DNA of 64,000 bases from Kocuria rosea. GTDB taxonomy: Bacteria; Actinomycetota; Actinomycetes; Actinomycetales; Micrococcaceae. Below the pieces are notes generated by a model. That model was not told the origin of the DNA and searched no databases. It saw only the letters and a program-made list of their open reading frames with translations. A program made the position numbers and the translations under genes. The DNA is taken from NCBI RefSeq assembly GCF_006094695.1, contig NZ_CP035103.1:3720001-3784000 (forward strand). The letters are read 5' to 3'. This document shows positions 43,981-53,126 of this stretch, one piece after another (position 1 is the first letter of the stretch; every line of letters starts with the position of its first letter).

Positions 43981-45646
43981 CTTGGATTCCAGCGGTCGTC
44001 GCAACACATGCCGTTCAGCCAGGTTCCAGTAGAGCACGGAGTCGTTCGGTCGGGGTGGCCCATCCGAGGGATTTCCGAGGGCGGCTGTTGAGCTCCCGGG
44101 CGACGTTGTGGAGATCTTCGACGGTGTGCGCCGACAGGTTGGTGCTTTTCGGGAAGTACTGCCTGAGCAGACCGTTCATGTTCTCGTTCGATCCGCGCTG
44201 CCAGGGACTGGCGGCGTCGCAGAAGAACACGTCGATGCCGGTGGCGCGGCGGAGGCTGGCGTGGTGGGACATCTCCGCCCCTTGGTCCCAGGTCAGGGAA
44301 CGGCGCAGCCCGGGTGGCCACTGGTTGACCGTGGCGATGAGCCCGTCCCGGACTGTCTCGGCGGTGTGGTCGTGGGCCAGGTGCACGAGAGTGACGTAGC
44401 GGGTGGCGCGCTCCACCAGGGTGCCGATCGCGGATCCGCTCAGTGTGCCGAGGATGAGATCGCCCTCCCAGTGCCCGGGCACGGTGCGGTCCTCGGCTTC
44501 GGCGGGGCGGTCGGTGATCGGGACCATCGGTTCCACGAACCGGCTTCTGCGTCGGGCCGGGTCGCGCCGTGGCCTGCGGGCGGCGCGCCGGCAACGTAGC
44601 ACCGGCGCCGCAGCACGCGTCAGCCCGGTGCGGTCGGGGGCGTAGATCGCTTGGTAGATCGTCTCCGTGCAGACTCGCATCCGGGGATCGGCCGGGAAGT
44701 CGATGACCATCCGGTGACTGATCTGCTCCGGCGACCACTTCTGGTCCAGTCCCGTGGCAACGTAGCCGCGCAGCACCGCCAGGACCTGCAGCTTTCCTTG
44801 TCGTGGCCGCGGCCGGCGGGCCACGGCCAGACGGTGCGCGGCGTAGGGCAGGTACCCGGCGGCGGTGGCGGTGTTGCGGGTCAACTCCCGCCCGATCGTC
44901 GACGGCGCCCGATTCAGAACCCGGGCGATGGCCCGGACCGAGTCCCCGCGCACGTGCAGGTCGTGGATCTGCTCCCGCTCTTCGAGGCTGAGATACCGGT
45001 CACTGATTGGGCGCTCGAGCCGTTGCAGGTCATCCGGGACTCCTCGCGTGTACGCGGTGCGCGGTGTCTTCACGTTTGCCAGTATTCCGGCCTGCCCGTA
45101 CCGCACCACCCGACCGTCGGGATAGACCCGGCCGCCGTAGAACTGCCGGATGCCCTTATCCCAGTCCTGGGCGCGGCGCTTGTCCACGCCGACGCGGGCC
45201 GCGGCCTGGGCGCGACTGAGGCCTTCGGCGCGCAGGCGCAGGAATTCCTCACGCTGGGCGGTGACGTCCTTGCCGGTGAAGATCCCGGCCTGGTGGGCCC
45301 ACTTGTAGCAGGTCACGCGCACGAAGCCGAGTTCCCGGGCCACCGCAGAGACGTTCGGATTCAGCGCCAGCCGGCGGAAGAACTCCGCCTTGTCCTGGGC
45401 CGTGTACGTCCGAGGAATCCCGCGGGCGGTGGAGGTCCCCGACTCGTGGCGCCACCGGTAACAAGTGTCCGGGCTCAGCCCCAGCTCGGCCGCGACCGCC
45501 CGGATCGTGCCACCTCGGTCCAGACGCCGGAAAAACTCTGCCCTCTCGGCCGCCTTGTACTGCCGACTTCGCTTCCGTGGTGACGAAGCACCCATCGTCG
45601 TCACTCCCTATCAGTCAGGGTGTTGCGACGACCGCTGGAATCCAAG
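43981..45646 (-). mobile_element. IS30-family insertion sequence
   Basis: A 1,666-bp element with terminal inverted repeats CTTGGATTCCAGCGGTCGTC (43981-44000) continuing GCAACAC, and the exact inverse at 45620-45646. It is flanked by the 3-bp direct repeat CGC (43978-43980 and 45647-45649). Removing the element and one repeat rejoins the IS3 orfB codons CAT CCC ACG CGA GAA, so the insertion point is exact. Confidence 0.93.
44015..45595 (-). CDS. IS30-family transposase with triple N-terminal HTH
   Basis: A 526-residue DDE transposase, longer than usual IS30 proteins (about 330-400). The extra N-terminus carries three similar HTH units: AVAAELGLSPDTCYRWRHE, AVARELGFVRVTCYKWAHQ and AAARVGVDKRRAQDWDKG. 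The normal IS30 HTH follows (YLSLEEREQIHDLHVRGDS), then HWEGDLILG, LTWDQGAEMSHH and GSNENMNGLLRQYFPK with the D, D and E. ATG 45595 has AGGGAG seven bases upstream. Confidence 0.9.
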   Translation of the reverse strand: MGASSPRKRSRQYKAAERAEFFRRLDRGGTIRAVAAELGLSPDTCYRWRHESGTSTARGIPRTYTAQDKAEFFRRLALNPNVSAVARELGFVRVTCYKWAHQAGIFTGKDVTAQREEFLRLRAEGLSRAQAAARVGVDKRRAQDWDKGIRQFYGGRVYPDGRVVRYGQAGILANVKTPRTAYTRGVPDDLQRLERPISDRYLSLEEREQIHDLHVRGDSVRAIARVLNRAPSTIGRELTRNTATAAGYLPYAAHRLAVARRPRPRQGKLQVLAVLRGYVATGLDQKWSPEQISHRMVIDFPADPRMRVCTETIYQAIYAPDRTGLTRAAAPVLRCRRAARRPRRDPARRRSRFVEPMVPITDRPAEAEDRTVPGHWEGDLILGTLSGSAIGTLVERATRYVTLVHLAHDHTAETVRDGLIATVNQWPPGLRRSLTWDQGAEMSHHASLRRATGIDVFFCDAASPWQRGSNENMNGLLRQYFPKSTNLSAHTVEDLHNVARELNSRPRKSLGWATPTERLRALLEPG

Positions 45647-46345
45647 CGCGAGAAGGCAAAATCTACTGCTGCGCGGTGCTGGATGCGTTCTCCCGCTTCG
45701 ATCGTCGGCTGGTCCATCGACAACCATCAGGACTCCCCCCTGGTGGTCAACGCCCACGACATGGCCATCAAGAACCGCCGGCCCACACCGGGCGGGATCG
45801 TGCACGCCGACCACGGTGTGCAGTTCACCTCCTGGGCCTTCACCCACCGCATCCGAGAGGCGGGCCTGATGCCCTCGATCGGGACGATCGGGGACGGCTA
45901 TGACAACGCGATGATGGAATCGTTTTGGTCCTCCATGCAGATCGAGCTGCTGAACCGGAAGAGGTGGCGCACCCGGATCGACCTGGCCAACGCGATCTTC
46001 GAGTACATCAAGATCTTCTACAACCGCCAACGGCGTCACTCCCAGCTGAACTACGAGTCCCCGGTCACCCACGAACTACGCTACGAAGCACCATCCATCC
46101 CCGCCCGATTTTCAGACCTCACGAGGTAAGCGAACCGTGGGGCAGGTCAAGGAGTCAAGGAAAGTCGGGGCAGTCCCCAGTGACACAGGGTGACCGATGC
46201 GCAAGTGTGCTTCCCCGAGGGGACCCCCAATGTTCCTACCTCTACCTGTCAACGGTCAGCGGGACTTCCCGGTAGGCGGTCAGGTGATCTCCCCGTCTGC
46301 GGACAGCTGATCTCCCTGTCCGCGGTCAGTTGACCTCCCTGCCGG

Positions 46346-47131
46346 TCAGTTCAGTGGGACCACCCCGCGTCCGGCGGTGGCCTCGGTGAGCCGCAGCGAG
46401 GTGCCCTCGGTGATGATCACGTGGGCGTGGTGCAGGAGCCGGTCCACGGCGGCGGTGGCCAGGGTCTTGGGCATGATCGTGTCGAACCCGGCCGGGTGGA
46501 TGTTCGAGGTCACCGCGAGGCTGCGGCGTTCATAAGTCGCATCGACGAGGCGGTAGAAGGCCTCGGCGGCGGCCTGGCCCGAGGGCAGCATCCCGATGTC
46601 GTCCACGACGATGAGCTCGGCCCGGGTGATCCGGGCGATGGTCTTGCCGATCGAGCCGTCCGCCCCGGCGCGGCCGATCGCGGCGGTCAGCGACTCGAGG
46701 GTGAACCAGGAGACCCGCATCCCGGCGTCGATGACCTGATGGGCCAGGGCCTCGACGAAATGGGTCTTGCCCGTGCCCGAAGGCCCCGAGATCGCGAGGT
46801 TCTCCGCCCGCCCCACCCACTCCAGGGTGGCCAGGGCCGACTGGGTCGGGACCGGGATCGAGGAATCGGCTTCGCGCCAGGAGGCGAAGGTCTTCCCGGC
46901 GGGCAGTCCGGCGGCTTTGCGGCGTGCGGCCCGAGTGGCCTCATCACGCCCGCGGGCCTCTTCGGCCAGCAGCACCCGCAGGACCTCGGTGGGGTCCCAC
47001 CGTTGGGAACGGGCGGTGGCCAACACCTCGGGGGCGGCCGCGCGCAGATAGGGCATCCGCATCCGCTTGAGCACCGCGGCGAGGTCTTCGGGCAGCGGCG
47101 GTGCTGCCGGGGCGGTGGTGGCCGTGTTCAT
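46346..47131 (-). CDS. istB: IS21-type helper ATPase IstB
   Basis: A 261-residue AAA+ ATPase. Walker A is ISGPSGTGKTHFVEAL and Walker B is ELIVVDDIGMLPSG, followed by SLAVTSNIHPAGFD. IstB assists the IstA transposase in target capture. Its ATG overlaps the istA stop by four bases. Confidence 0.95.
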   Translation of the reverse strand: MNTATTAPAAPPLPEDLAAVLKRMRMPYLRAAAPEVLATARSQRWDPTEVLRVLLAEEARGRDEATRAARRKAAGLPAGKTFASWREADSSIPVPTQSALATLEWVGRAENLAISGPSGTGKTHFVEALAHQVIDAGMRVSWFTLESLTAAIGRAGADGSIGKTIARITRAELIVVDDIGMLPSGQAAAEAFYRLVDATYERRSLAVTSNIHPAGFDTIMPKTLATAAVDRLLHHAHVIITEGTSLRLTEATAGRGVVPLN

Positions 47132-48726
47132 CGAGCGGTCTCCTCGGTTGTGGTGGTTGTGCTGGTTGTCGTGGTGGCGCCGAAGGTGGCCCAGGCGGCG
47201 GTGCCGGGCTGGGCGGAGTGGGTCTCGTCGGCGGCCACGAGTCCGGCGGCGGTGGCCCCGGTGGCCTGGTGATCGCAGATCGCGGTCAGATCCCCTTCGC
47301 TGAAGCGCCCGGCGGCCGCGGCGATCCCGAGGGCGGCGTCCACGGGCCCGGCCCCGATGAGGGCGGCGAGCTCAACCGCGGCGGCCATCTTCGCCCGGAT
47401 CCGGGTAGCCCCGGCCGCGGAGGCCTCGATCAGCCAGGTGTGCGCCCCGGCGCCCAGGGCCAGGAAGTCCTTCTCCGCCGCGCTGCGGGCTCGTGGCCGG
47501 GGCGGGCGTGGGGCACCAGTGGGGTCTTGGGGGTGGTCGGGGTAGTGGGCCAGGTCGATCCGCGGATTGCCCGGGGTCGAGAGGCGGTGGCGGGCGACCT
47601 CGGTGAGCCCGGCACGCCCGGCCGCCCACCCCGGGGCCACCGGAAGGGTGTCGAGGTCGGCGACGACCACCAGCTCCTCGGCTGCGACCCGCACCCACAC
47701 CTCGGCCCCGACCAGGCCCGGTGGGGTGGAGTAGCGCACCGAGCCGAACCGGATGGTCTGGTCGGTGCCCACCGTGCGGGTCACCCCCAGGGCGGTGGTG
47801 TGCGGGGCGGCCGGCAGCACGTGCAACCGTCGTTGTTCCTCGGCCAAAGCGTGCTCCGGGATCTTGGCCGTCTCCCGGTGGGTGCGCCCGTTGACCTTGG
47901 CGCAGAACGCCGCGCAGGCGGCCTCGAGTGCGGCGAAGGAGCCGTAAGCTGCGCGCAGGTTCGCCTCGGTGGGCACCAGATCGGCCTTGGCGATGCGCAC
48001 CGTGGACTCCGACCCGCCCTTGGACTCGGGGTCATACGGCACGCAGGTGTGCACCTGCGTGCCGTAGTGCCGGCCGGCTTCCACGATCTGCGGGTGGCGC
48101 ACCGCAACCCCGGCCACGTGATCGACGGTCACGGTTCTCGGGTTGTCGGTGAGCACATAGGTCGGCACCCCGCCGATGAGGGCCAGAGTCGCATCCAGGC
48201 ACCCGATCAGCGTCGGGAGGGTCTGGTCCCATACAGGGATCACCACCCGGAACCGTGACCACGCCAGCCAGGCGCAGAACAGCCACGTGCGCCGCGGCAC
48301 CCCGTCCGCGCCGGGCACCTTCGGGCCTTCGCCCCAGTCGAACTGCAGCCACAGACCCGGCTCGGTGATCCAGGGCCGGTAGGTGCGCCGGTGCCCGGCC
48401 CGCCATACCGCCTTCACCTGCGCCACGGCCCGGCGGGTGGTGCGCTCGGTCCCCGGGAACCCCACCGCGACCAGGCGGGCGTGGACGACGTCGGCGCGGA
48501 CTGTGCCCTGGCTGCGCTCGACCCACTCCTCGATCTTCGGCAGGTAGGCGTCGATCATCCGAGGACGACGGCCCGGGCCGGTCACCGGCCGGCCCGCGTC
48601 CCGGGCGGCGGCGTAACGGCGGACCGTCTTCGGATCCACCCCGGCCAGGGCCGCGGCCGAGTGCGCGGAGCCGGTGGCGTCATATGCTTCGAGAATTTCC
48701 ATGATCTCCCTGTCAGACTTCTTCAT
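47128..48726 (-). CDS. istA: IS21-type transposase IstA
   Basis: A 532-residue transposase with an N-terminal HTH (ATGSAHSAAALAGVDPKTVR) and DDE residues in WLQFDWGEGPKV, YVLTDNPRTVT and KGGSESTVRIAKADL. The C-terminal tail is Thr-rich. ATG 48726 has GGAGGG just upstream; an earlier in-frame start would add nine residues without a ribosome site. Confidence 0.95.
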   Translation of the reverse strand: MKKSDREIMEILEAYDATGSAHSAAALAGVDPKTVRRYAAARDAGRPVTGPGRRPRMIDAYLPKIEEWVERSQGTVRADVVHARLVAVGFPGTERTTRRAVAQVKAVWRAGHRRTYRPWITEPGLWLQFDWGEGPKVPGADGVPRRTWLFCAWLAWSRFRVVIPVWDQTLPTLIGCLDATLALIGGVPTYVLTDNPRTVTVDHVAGVAVRHPQIVEAGRHYGTQVHTCVPYDPESKGGSESTVRIAKADLVPTEANLRAAYGSFAALEAACAAFCAKVNGRTHRETAKIPEHALAEEQRRLHVLPAAPHTTALGVTRTVGTDQTIRFGSVRYSTPPGLVGAEVWVRVAAEELVVVADLDTLPVAPGWAAGRAGLTEVARHRLSTPGNPRIDLAHYPDHPQDPTGAPRPPRPRARSAAEKDFLALGAGAHTWLIEASAAGATRIRAKMAAAVELAALIGAGPVDAALGIAAAAGRFSEGDLTAICDHQATGATAAGLVAADETHSAQPGTAAWATFGATTTTSTTTTTEETAR

Positions 48727-49006
48727 GCGTCCCTCCGGCGGGTGATGGCTCAAGGTGGTCAGAGACCTCGAGCGAACCCCCGGAGGGACGTCTGCATGGG
48801 GACCGACACGAGCCTGGCCCCGGGGCTGAGAACAGGGAGATCAGCTGTCCGTCAGCAGGGAGGTACGTGTCCGCCTACAGGGAGATTGGCATGTCCGCTA
48901 GCACTACCTGACACAGAGCGCGAAGTGTGGTGCCTACGGCGCTCAGTTGGCCCCCTAAAGGTGGCATGGTGCCCATTCGGGGGGACAAGCACAGGAGGAT
49001 GTCTGC

Positions 49007-49502
49007 ATGACCAAGAAACGGCCCAGTACGACACGTGGCGAGGGGACGCCAAAGAGCACCGCTGGCAAGAAAGCGGGATGCGGATGCCTCTTGCTCATTG
49101 CTCTTGCGATACTGCTTTTCGGCGGGTGCAGCGCGCTCATGGTTAGTGGAAGTGACGACACTCAGCCGTCCTCCGCCCCGTCTGTGTCACTGGCTCAGGA
49201 ACCGACTGCAGACCCGTCAGGTGACCTCTTGTCTACGTTCGTTGCCACTCCGGGGGAGCACCGCACACGGGAACGATTACGAGCATCACGAAACGCGAGA
49301 ACCCCGTGGAAGGCAACCCGTCCACCTTTATCGTGCAAACTAACCTTCAAAAGCCCCAGGACGTTGAGACGGCCATGAGTATCTGTCAGGCGGTCCAAAG
49401 TTCTTTGGCTACACCAGAGGACCAGATCAACGTCAACGACGTGATGAATAATTTTCTGGTGACAACGATGGAGCCGGGGAAACCTGCACGCCGGAGCAGT
49501 AG
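49007..49502 (+). pseudogene. Small lipoprotein gene with two frame breaks
   Basis: A strong AGGAGG precedes ATG 49007. The first frame gives a basic start and a signal peptide with lipobox FGGC (LLLIALAILLFGGC), then a Ser/Pro/Thr linker to STFVATPG. Sensible coding then continues in another frame (GTITSITKRENPVEGNPS, then FIVQTNLQKPQDVETAMS), and a third frame is needed to reach a TAG at 49500-49502 just before the terminator. The breaks fall at GGGGG (49252-49256) and GGGG (49476-49479), so slippage or sequencing error is likely. The protein is a small cell-surface lipoprotein of unknown role. Confidence 0.65.
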
Positions 49503-49511
49503 AGACGTAAG

Positions 49512-49552
49512 TGAACAGGCCCCGCAGTCATACGATGACCGGGGCCTGTTCA
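49512..49552. terminator. Perfect 12-bp stem terminator, probably bidirectional
   Basis: TGAACAGGCCCC (49512-49523) pairs fully with GGGGCCTGTTCA (49541-49552) around a 17-base loop. It lies between the convergent lipoprotein pseudogene and drmC, so it probably terminates both, including the long DISARM transcript. Confidence 0.85.
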
Positions 49553-49586
49553 TTGACCCCGGTCATCACCCTTATGTGACCTCCTG

Positions 49587-50369
49587 TCACTGCAGGTTGG
49601 GGTTGAGGTCGGAACCGTGTACAAGCTCGTATAGAAAGCCCTCGACTTCTCGCATCTCAGATTCCACCATTTCCGCCAAGTTGGCATTGTCCAAATACAC
49701 CCCGAACTCGACGTTGTTCCATTCGGCACTTTTGGAAAGATTGGCGCTGGTCACCAATAGAAATCGGTGGTCAATGATCAGGAACTTGGCGTGGTTGCGT
49801 ACCAGCGTCCCGTCGAATGTTCTGGTGCGCAGCACGGTGGCCGGGCGAAGGTGATCCGCCACCTCCTGAGTCGTAGGCGACCACTCATGAGGTTCTGTGT
49901 CGGCTGCACCGGTATCGAGATAGACCCGCACGGTGAGCTCTGTGCGCTTGGTAGCGTCTCCCAAGGCCTTCCACAGTATCGATGACCGTTGGAAGTTGAA
50001 CGTGGAGCACGTGATAGACGTGCGAGCATGTTCCACTAGCCGAGACACGGACCCCGTCAACGCGCCGGACTGCGCCAGGTGCCCAGGCATGGTCCAACGG
50101 GGTTCAACGGCAGTTGCAGTGGAACGTGCACCGTGCAGCGCCCGCAGGACCAGCACGGTCCGTTCGCGATCCACGGCCCCGAGCCCTGAGCGCCTCAACA
50201 GGTCACTGGCAACTTCCCGCCGGCCGGGTGCAACAGCGTTCAAGGCCATGGTGATAGTGGCACCGGACGCGAGGCGGTCGGCCACTTCCTTCGCCTCGGT
50301 TCCGGTCAGGAAGCGCCCGAGGTCAAAGGCCGGCGCGTTCTCAGCCGTCGATATTTCCGAAGAAGCCAA
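49587..50369 (-). CDS. drmC: DISARM PLD-family protein DrmC
   Basis: A 260-residue protein with one PLD half-site, RNHAKFLIIDHRFLLVTSAN, giving a complete HxKxxxxD and the trailing SAN(L)S. Upstream are helical segments (LTGTEAKEVADRLASGATI). DrmC is the accessory nuclease-like component of DISARM and is dispensable in some studied systems. The start is probably TTG at 50369 with GGGAG six bases upstream; this places it 29 bases inside the drmB end. It is the last gene before the terminator. Confidence 0.85.
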   Translation of the reverse strand: MASSEISTAENAPAFDLGRFLTGTEAKEVADRLASGATITMALNAVAPGRREVASDLLRRSGLGAVDRERTVLVLRALHGARSTATAVEPRWTMPGHLAQSGALTGSVSRLVEHARTSITCSTFNFQRSSILWKALGDATKRTELTVRVYLDTGAADTEPHEWSPTTQEVADHLRPATVLRTRTFDGTLVRNHAKFLIIDHRFLLVTSANLSKSAEWNNVEFGVYLDNANLAEMVESEMREVEGFLYELVHGSDLNPNLQ

Positions 50370-52003
50370 GGGTGCTCCCAGGGAGATTGACGAGGAAGCG
50401 CCGGTCCAGGAACCTGTTGCCTCGCTCGCAAGATGTCTCGGATGCCATGGAGCAACAGTGACAGGAGGCACCGTGCAAGAAGTCCTCAGGATCCGTCGGA
50501 GTACGCATCGCGCAGACTGGGTCCGAGGAGCACCGAGTGGCACGGTACAGCGCTCCCTTCACCACTTGCTCGAGGCGAGCAGGTTCGCTGAGCTGCACCA
50601 GTCCACCAAGCGTGCCATCACTGTCCGAGGCGGTAGTGGCAATGAGAACTCCAGCGGCTGGGGGGCGGCCTTCGACACCTTCCCAGGCGTAGAGCCGCTC
50701 GGTGAGGCTCGCAGCCGAGTAGCCGCATGTCATTGCCATCTCACGCAGAAGGACGTGGGCGAGGGTGTGAATCAGCCAGTAGCGCGGCGGCTTGAGGCGC
50801 TCGTCCGGGTTGACGTCGGCGGCCGTTTCCGAGAAGCGCCGGTTGAAGTTCCGTCGATGGGCGTCACGATGAGCTTCCCACGTGTCGCTCGCATAGATCC
50901 GCTTCTCCCATGCCTCAACCTCGTTCTCGTCCAGCTGCAGGAACACGCCCTCACCGCGGTCTTCGGTGGCGACAGTCCATGCCGGCCTTGAGGTACGGGT
51001 CAGGGGCACGAGTCGTCGGGGCAGGTCTCCCACCCGGTCCATGTCGTCGATGCGGGTGAAGCCGAGGAGGGCGTTGACCTTGCGGAGCCGTTCGACCGCG
51101 AGGACTCGCGTGATCTCGTGACGCAGTTGGGGACCACGTTGACGGGTGGACAAGGTGAGTCCGCTGGCGCGGTCTTCGTGCCGATCGCCCAGTGGGTCCT
51201 TCAGGAGATAGTTCCATTCGGGGACGAGCAGATTGACGGGGTCCCACGTCTGGATCTTCTCGTCCTGTTCCTCCTCGGACGGCGGAGGAGCCATGGCCTT
51301 GGCAACTGCCTCCGCCAGATCATCGTCCGAAAGATCCGTGACATCCACAGATGTTTTCTTCAGAAGTTTCCTGACGAAGTTGAGATTGTCGGCAATGTCC
51401 TCCAGGTCCTCCCCAATCTCAAGGCGAATCTGATCGGCTAGCTCAGCCTCTTCCTCGGTGCTGGACTCCGGCATCACGATGATGGACTGCGTTGCAGCGA
51501 ACCACAGGTTGGAGGCCCCCACCAGCATAAGTTTGGTCTTGTTCTCGCAATTGGGAGCGAAAGCGTCCAAGTGTGGGTGGCGGCCGCGGCAATGGGGCAG
51601 TTTTGATGCACCGACCTCGCCCTGCGCTTCGTTCATGGGGCGCCGGGCCTGGCACGACTCGCATGCGATGATCGCCGACGCGCCTTTGCCGCTGGTCCGG
51701 TCCACCATCCGGAGCGCCGGAAATTCCGCTTTAGGGCACTTCTGCCCGTGGTGCACCCAGGCGTTGTAAGGAAATTCGTCCAGGTGCCCATCGATGCAAG
51801 CCAGTAAATATCGGGCCGGCACGGCCGTCTGTCGCCGGGCCTTGCGCGGGCCGGACCCTGGTCTACCGGTGCACTTCGCATGCTCGAAGCGGGCTTCATC
51901 AGTACGGAAAGGATGCGTGTTCTTGTAATCGAATTGAGGAAGGGAGGCGAGCATGTCGCACCCGGTGCATCTCAACCACTGAGGGAAGACCCGCGAGGGA
52001 ACA
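50341..52003 (-). pseudogene. drmB: drmB, 3' part, separated from its start by an IS481-type element
   Basis: The remaining 554 codons of drmB after the insertion. It begins (counting from the junction) VPSRVFPQWLRCTGCDMLAS and carries zinc-binding cysteines (CTGC, CESCQ, CRGRHPH...C) and a DUF1998-type C-terminal region with SCHCCSMASETSCERGNRF. Translation could restart at a TTG at 51975, which would remove the first 120 residues. With the 5' part (53127-53485) it makes a 673-codon gene in one frame. DrmB with DrmA forms the DISARM core. Confidence 0.88.
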
Positions 52004-52004
52004 C

Positions 52005-53015
52005 CTAGATGTAAGAGGGCATGACGTTATTGGCACGGGCCGGGGTGCGTGAGGCCGGGGGCTGATCGCCGCAGGCGGTATGGGGCCGATGGTAGTTGAA
52101 GTGGTTCACCCAGACCCCGATGGCGTACCGGCGGGCCTGCTCGCTGGCGTAGGGGCGGGCGTAGAGCACCTCGTCGGCCAGCAGGCGGTTGTACCGCTCC
52201 ACCTTCCCGTTGTGCCGCGGCGTGTAGGGGCGGATGCGCTGGTGGCGGCCGGCCAGGGCTTCCACGCAGCGGGTGAAGTCCTTGGCCCGGTAGTTGGCGC
52301 CGTTGTCGGTCACGACGCGGTTCAATCGGGTGATGCCGTGGGCGGCGAAGAAGGCTCTCGCCCGGCAGAAGAACCCGATGGTGGTCACCGCCTTCTCGTC
52401 CTCGAGGGCCTCGGTGTAGGCCAACCGCGAGAAGCCGTCCACGGCCGAGTGCAGGTAGGTGTAGCCGACCTTGGCCCCGGCCCCGCGCTTGGCCGCCTTC
52501 GCGGCGGTGGAGCCGCGGCCGTGGGCCCGCCAGCCGCCGCCGTCGGGGATCCTGCCCACCTTCTTCACATCCAGGTGGACCATGTGCCCGGGCCAGGCGG
52601 CGCGGATCCGTCCCGGGGTCCTGCGGGTGTTCTCGCCGGCGGGGGTGAGGTCGCGCAGGCGGGAGATCCCGAGCCGGTGCAGCCAGCGGCCGACGGTGCG
52701 CAGGCTGATCGCCACGGCGCGGTCGACCAGGTGGCGGTGGATGCGCCGCGCTGACCACTTGTGCTTGCGGCGCCAGCGCTCGATGAGGTCCACGACCGCC
52801 GCCGGGGTGCGGGTGCTGCTGTGCCGCGGGGTCGAGGGACGGTCGGTGAGCCCGGCTTCGCCGGACTCGAGGTAGCGGGCCACCCAGGTCGCCACGGTGG
52901 GCCGGCTGACGCGGAACTCCGCGGCCACGTGGGCCTTGGGGATGCCGTCGTCGAGGTGGCGCAACACCATGCGCAGCCGGCCGGTCGGGGTCAGGGGTGC
53001 GTTAACGTGGGTCAT
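52005..53015 (-). CDS. IS481-family transposase
   Basis: A 336-residue DDE transposase. Two N-terminal HTH units (AAEFRVSRPTVATWVARYLE; SARRIHRHLVDRAVAISLRT) precede the catalytic core with MVHLDVKKVGRI, NRVVTDNGANYRAKDF and RHNGKVERYNRLLADE. The ORF runs five bases past the element's end: its TAG stop is formed by the target-site sequence (TCTAGG on the coding strand). ATG 53015 is used; it has GAGAGAG upstream. Confidence 0.93.
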   Translation of the reverse strand: MTHVNAPLTPTGRLRMVLRHLDDGIPKAHVAAEFRVSRPTVATWVARYLESGEAGLTDRPSTPRHSSTRTPAAVVDLIERWRRKHKWSARRIHRHLVDRAVAISLRTVGRWLHRLGISRLRDLTPAGENTRRTPGRIRAAWPGHMVHLDVKKVGRIPDGGGWRAHGRGSTAAKAAKRGAGAKVGYTYLHSAVDGFSRLAYTEALEDEKAVTTIGFFCRARAFFAAHGITRLNRVVTDNGANYRAKDFTRCVEALAGRHQRIRPYTPRHNGKVERYNRLLADEVLYARPYASEQARRYAIGVWVNHFNYHRPHTACGDQPPASRTPARANNVMPSYI

Positions 53016-53126
53016 GAACGGGCTCTCTCGCGCGGACGGACGGTGTAGGAACTTCCATCCTGTGACGAGGAGCCCGTTCCTCATCTCATCGACGCACCCA
53101 CGCCAAGAACCTCATGACCCACAACA
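52010..53126 (-). mobile_element. IS481-family element inserted in drmB
   Basis: A 1,117-bp element with imperfect ~30-bp terminal repeats: TGTAAGAGGGCATGACGTTA on the left and TGTTGTGGGTCATGAGGTTC on the right (read inward). It is flanked by a 6-bp direct repeat CCTAGA at 52004-52009 and 53127-53132. This matches the NCTAGN target pattern known for IS481. Insertion splits drmB in the same orientation as the transposase. Confidence 0.95.

Larger units (their letters stand above)
43578..46128 (+). pseudogene. IS3-type transposase OrfB, interrupted and frameshifted
   Basis: The DDE integrase of the IS3 element. The 5' part (43578-43980) runs to NELWVTDITEHPT, containing the first catalytic Asp. 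The IS30-type element then intervenes, and the 3' part (45650-46128) resumes with REGKIYCCAVLDAFSR. It contains HADHGVQFTS (second Asp) and AMMESFWSSMQIEL (Glu). A separate frame change near 45696, between AFSR and SIVGWSIDN, means that even without the insertion the gene is broken unless this is a sequencing error. Confidence 0.85.
43186..46178 (+). mobile_element. IS3-type element, split by an IS30-type element
   Basis: Ends are GGGGACTGCCCC at 43186-43197 and its inverse at 46167-46178. Each is followed inward by near-identical CTCCTTGACCTGCCCCACGG. Without the inner element the length is about 1.3 kb, normal for IS3. No convincing target duplication was found at these ends. It sits about 190 bases upstream of the DUF6361 gene, so it may have displaced that operon's promoter region. 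Confidence 0.8.
46247..48903 (-). mobile_element. IS21-family insertion sequence
   Basis: A 2.66-kb element carrying istA and istB. The proposed ends are TGTCAACGGTCAGCGGGAC on the left and TGCTAGCGGACATGCC on the right (read inward), partly similar, with further repeated CTCCCTG/GGCGGAC blocks inside both ends, as is common for IS21. The 5-bp sequence CTACC flanks it at 46242-46246 and 48904-48908, a plausible target duplication. End positions are less sure than the genes. Confidence 0.75.

Noticed and set aside
46181..48916. TGACACAG at both sides of the IS21 element as its target duplication
   Set aside because: Using it would give element ends that do not match each other; CTACC at 46242-46246 and 48904-48908 fits the termini better.
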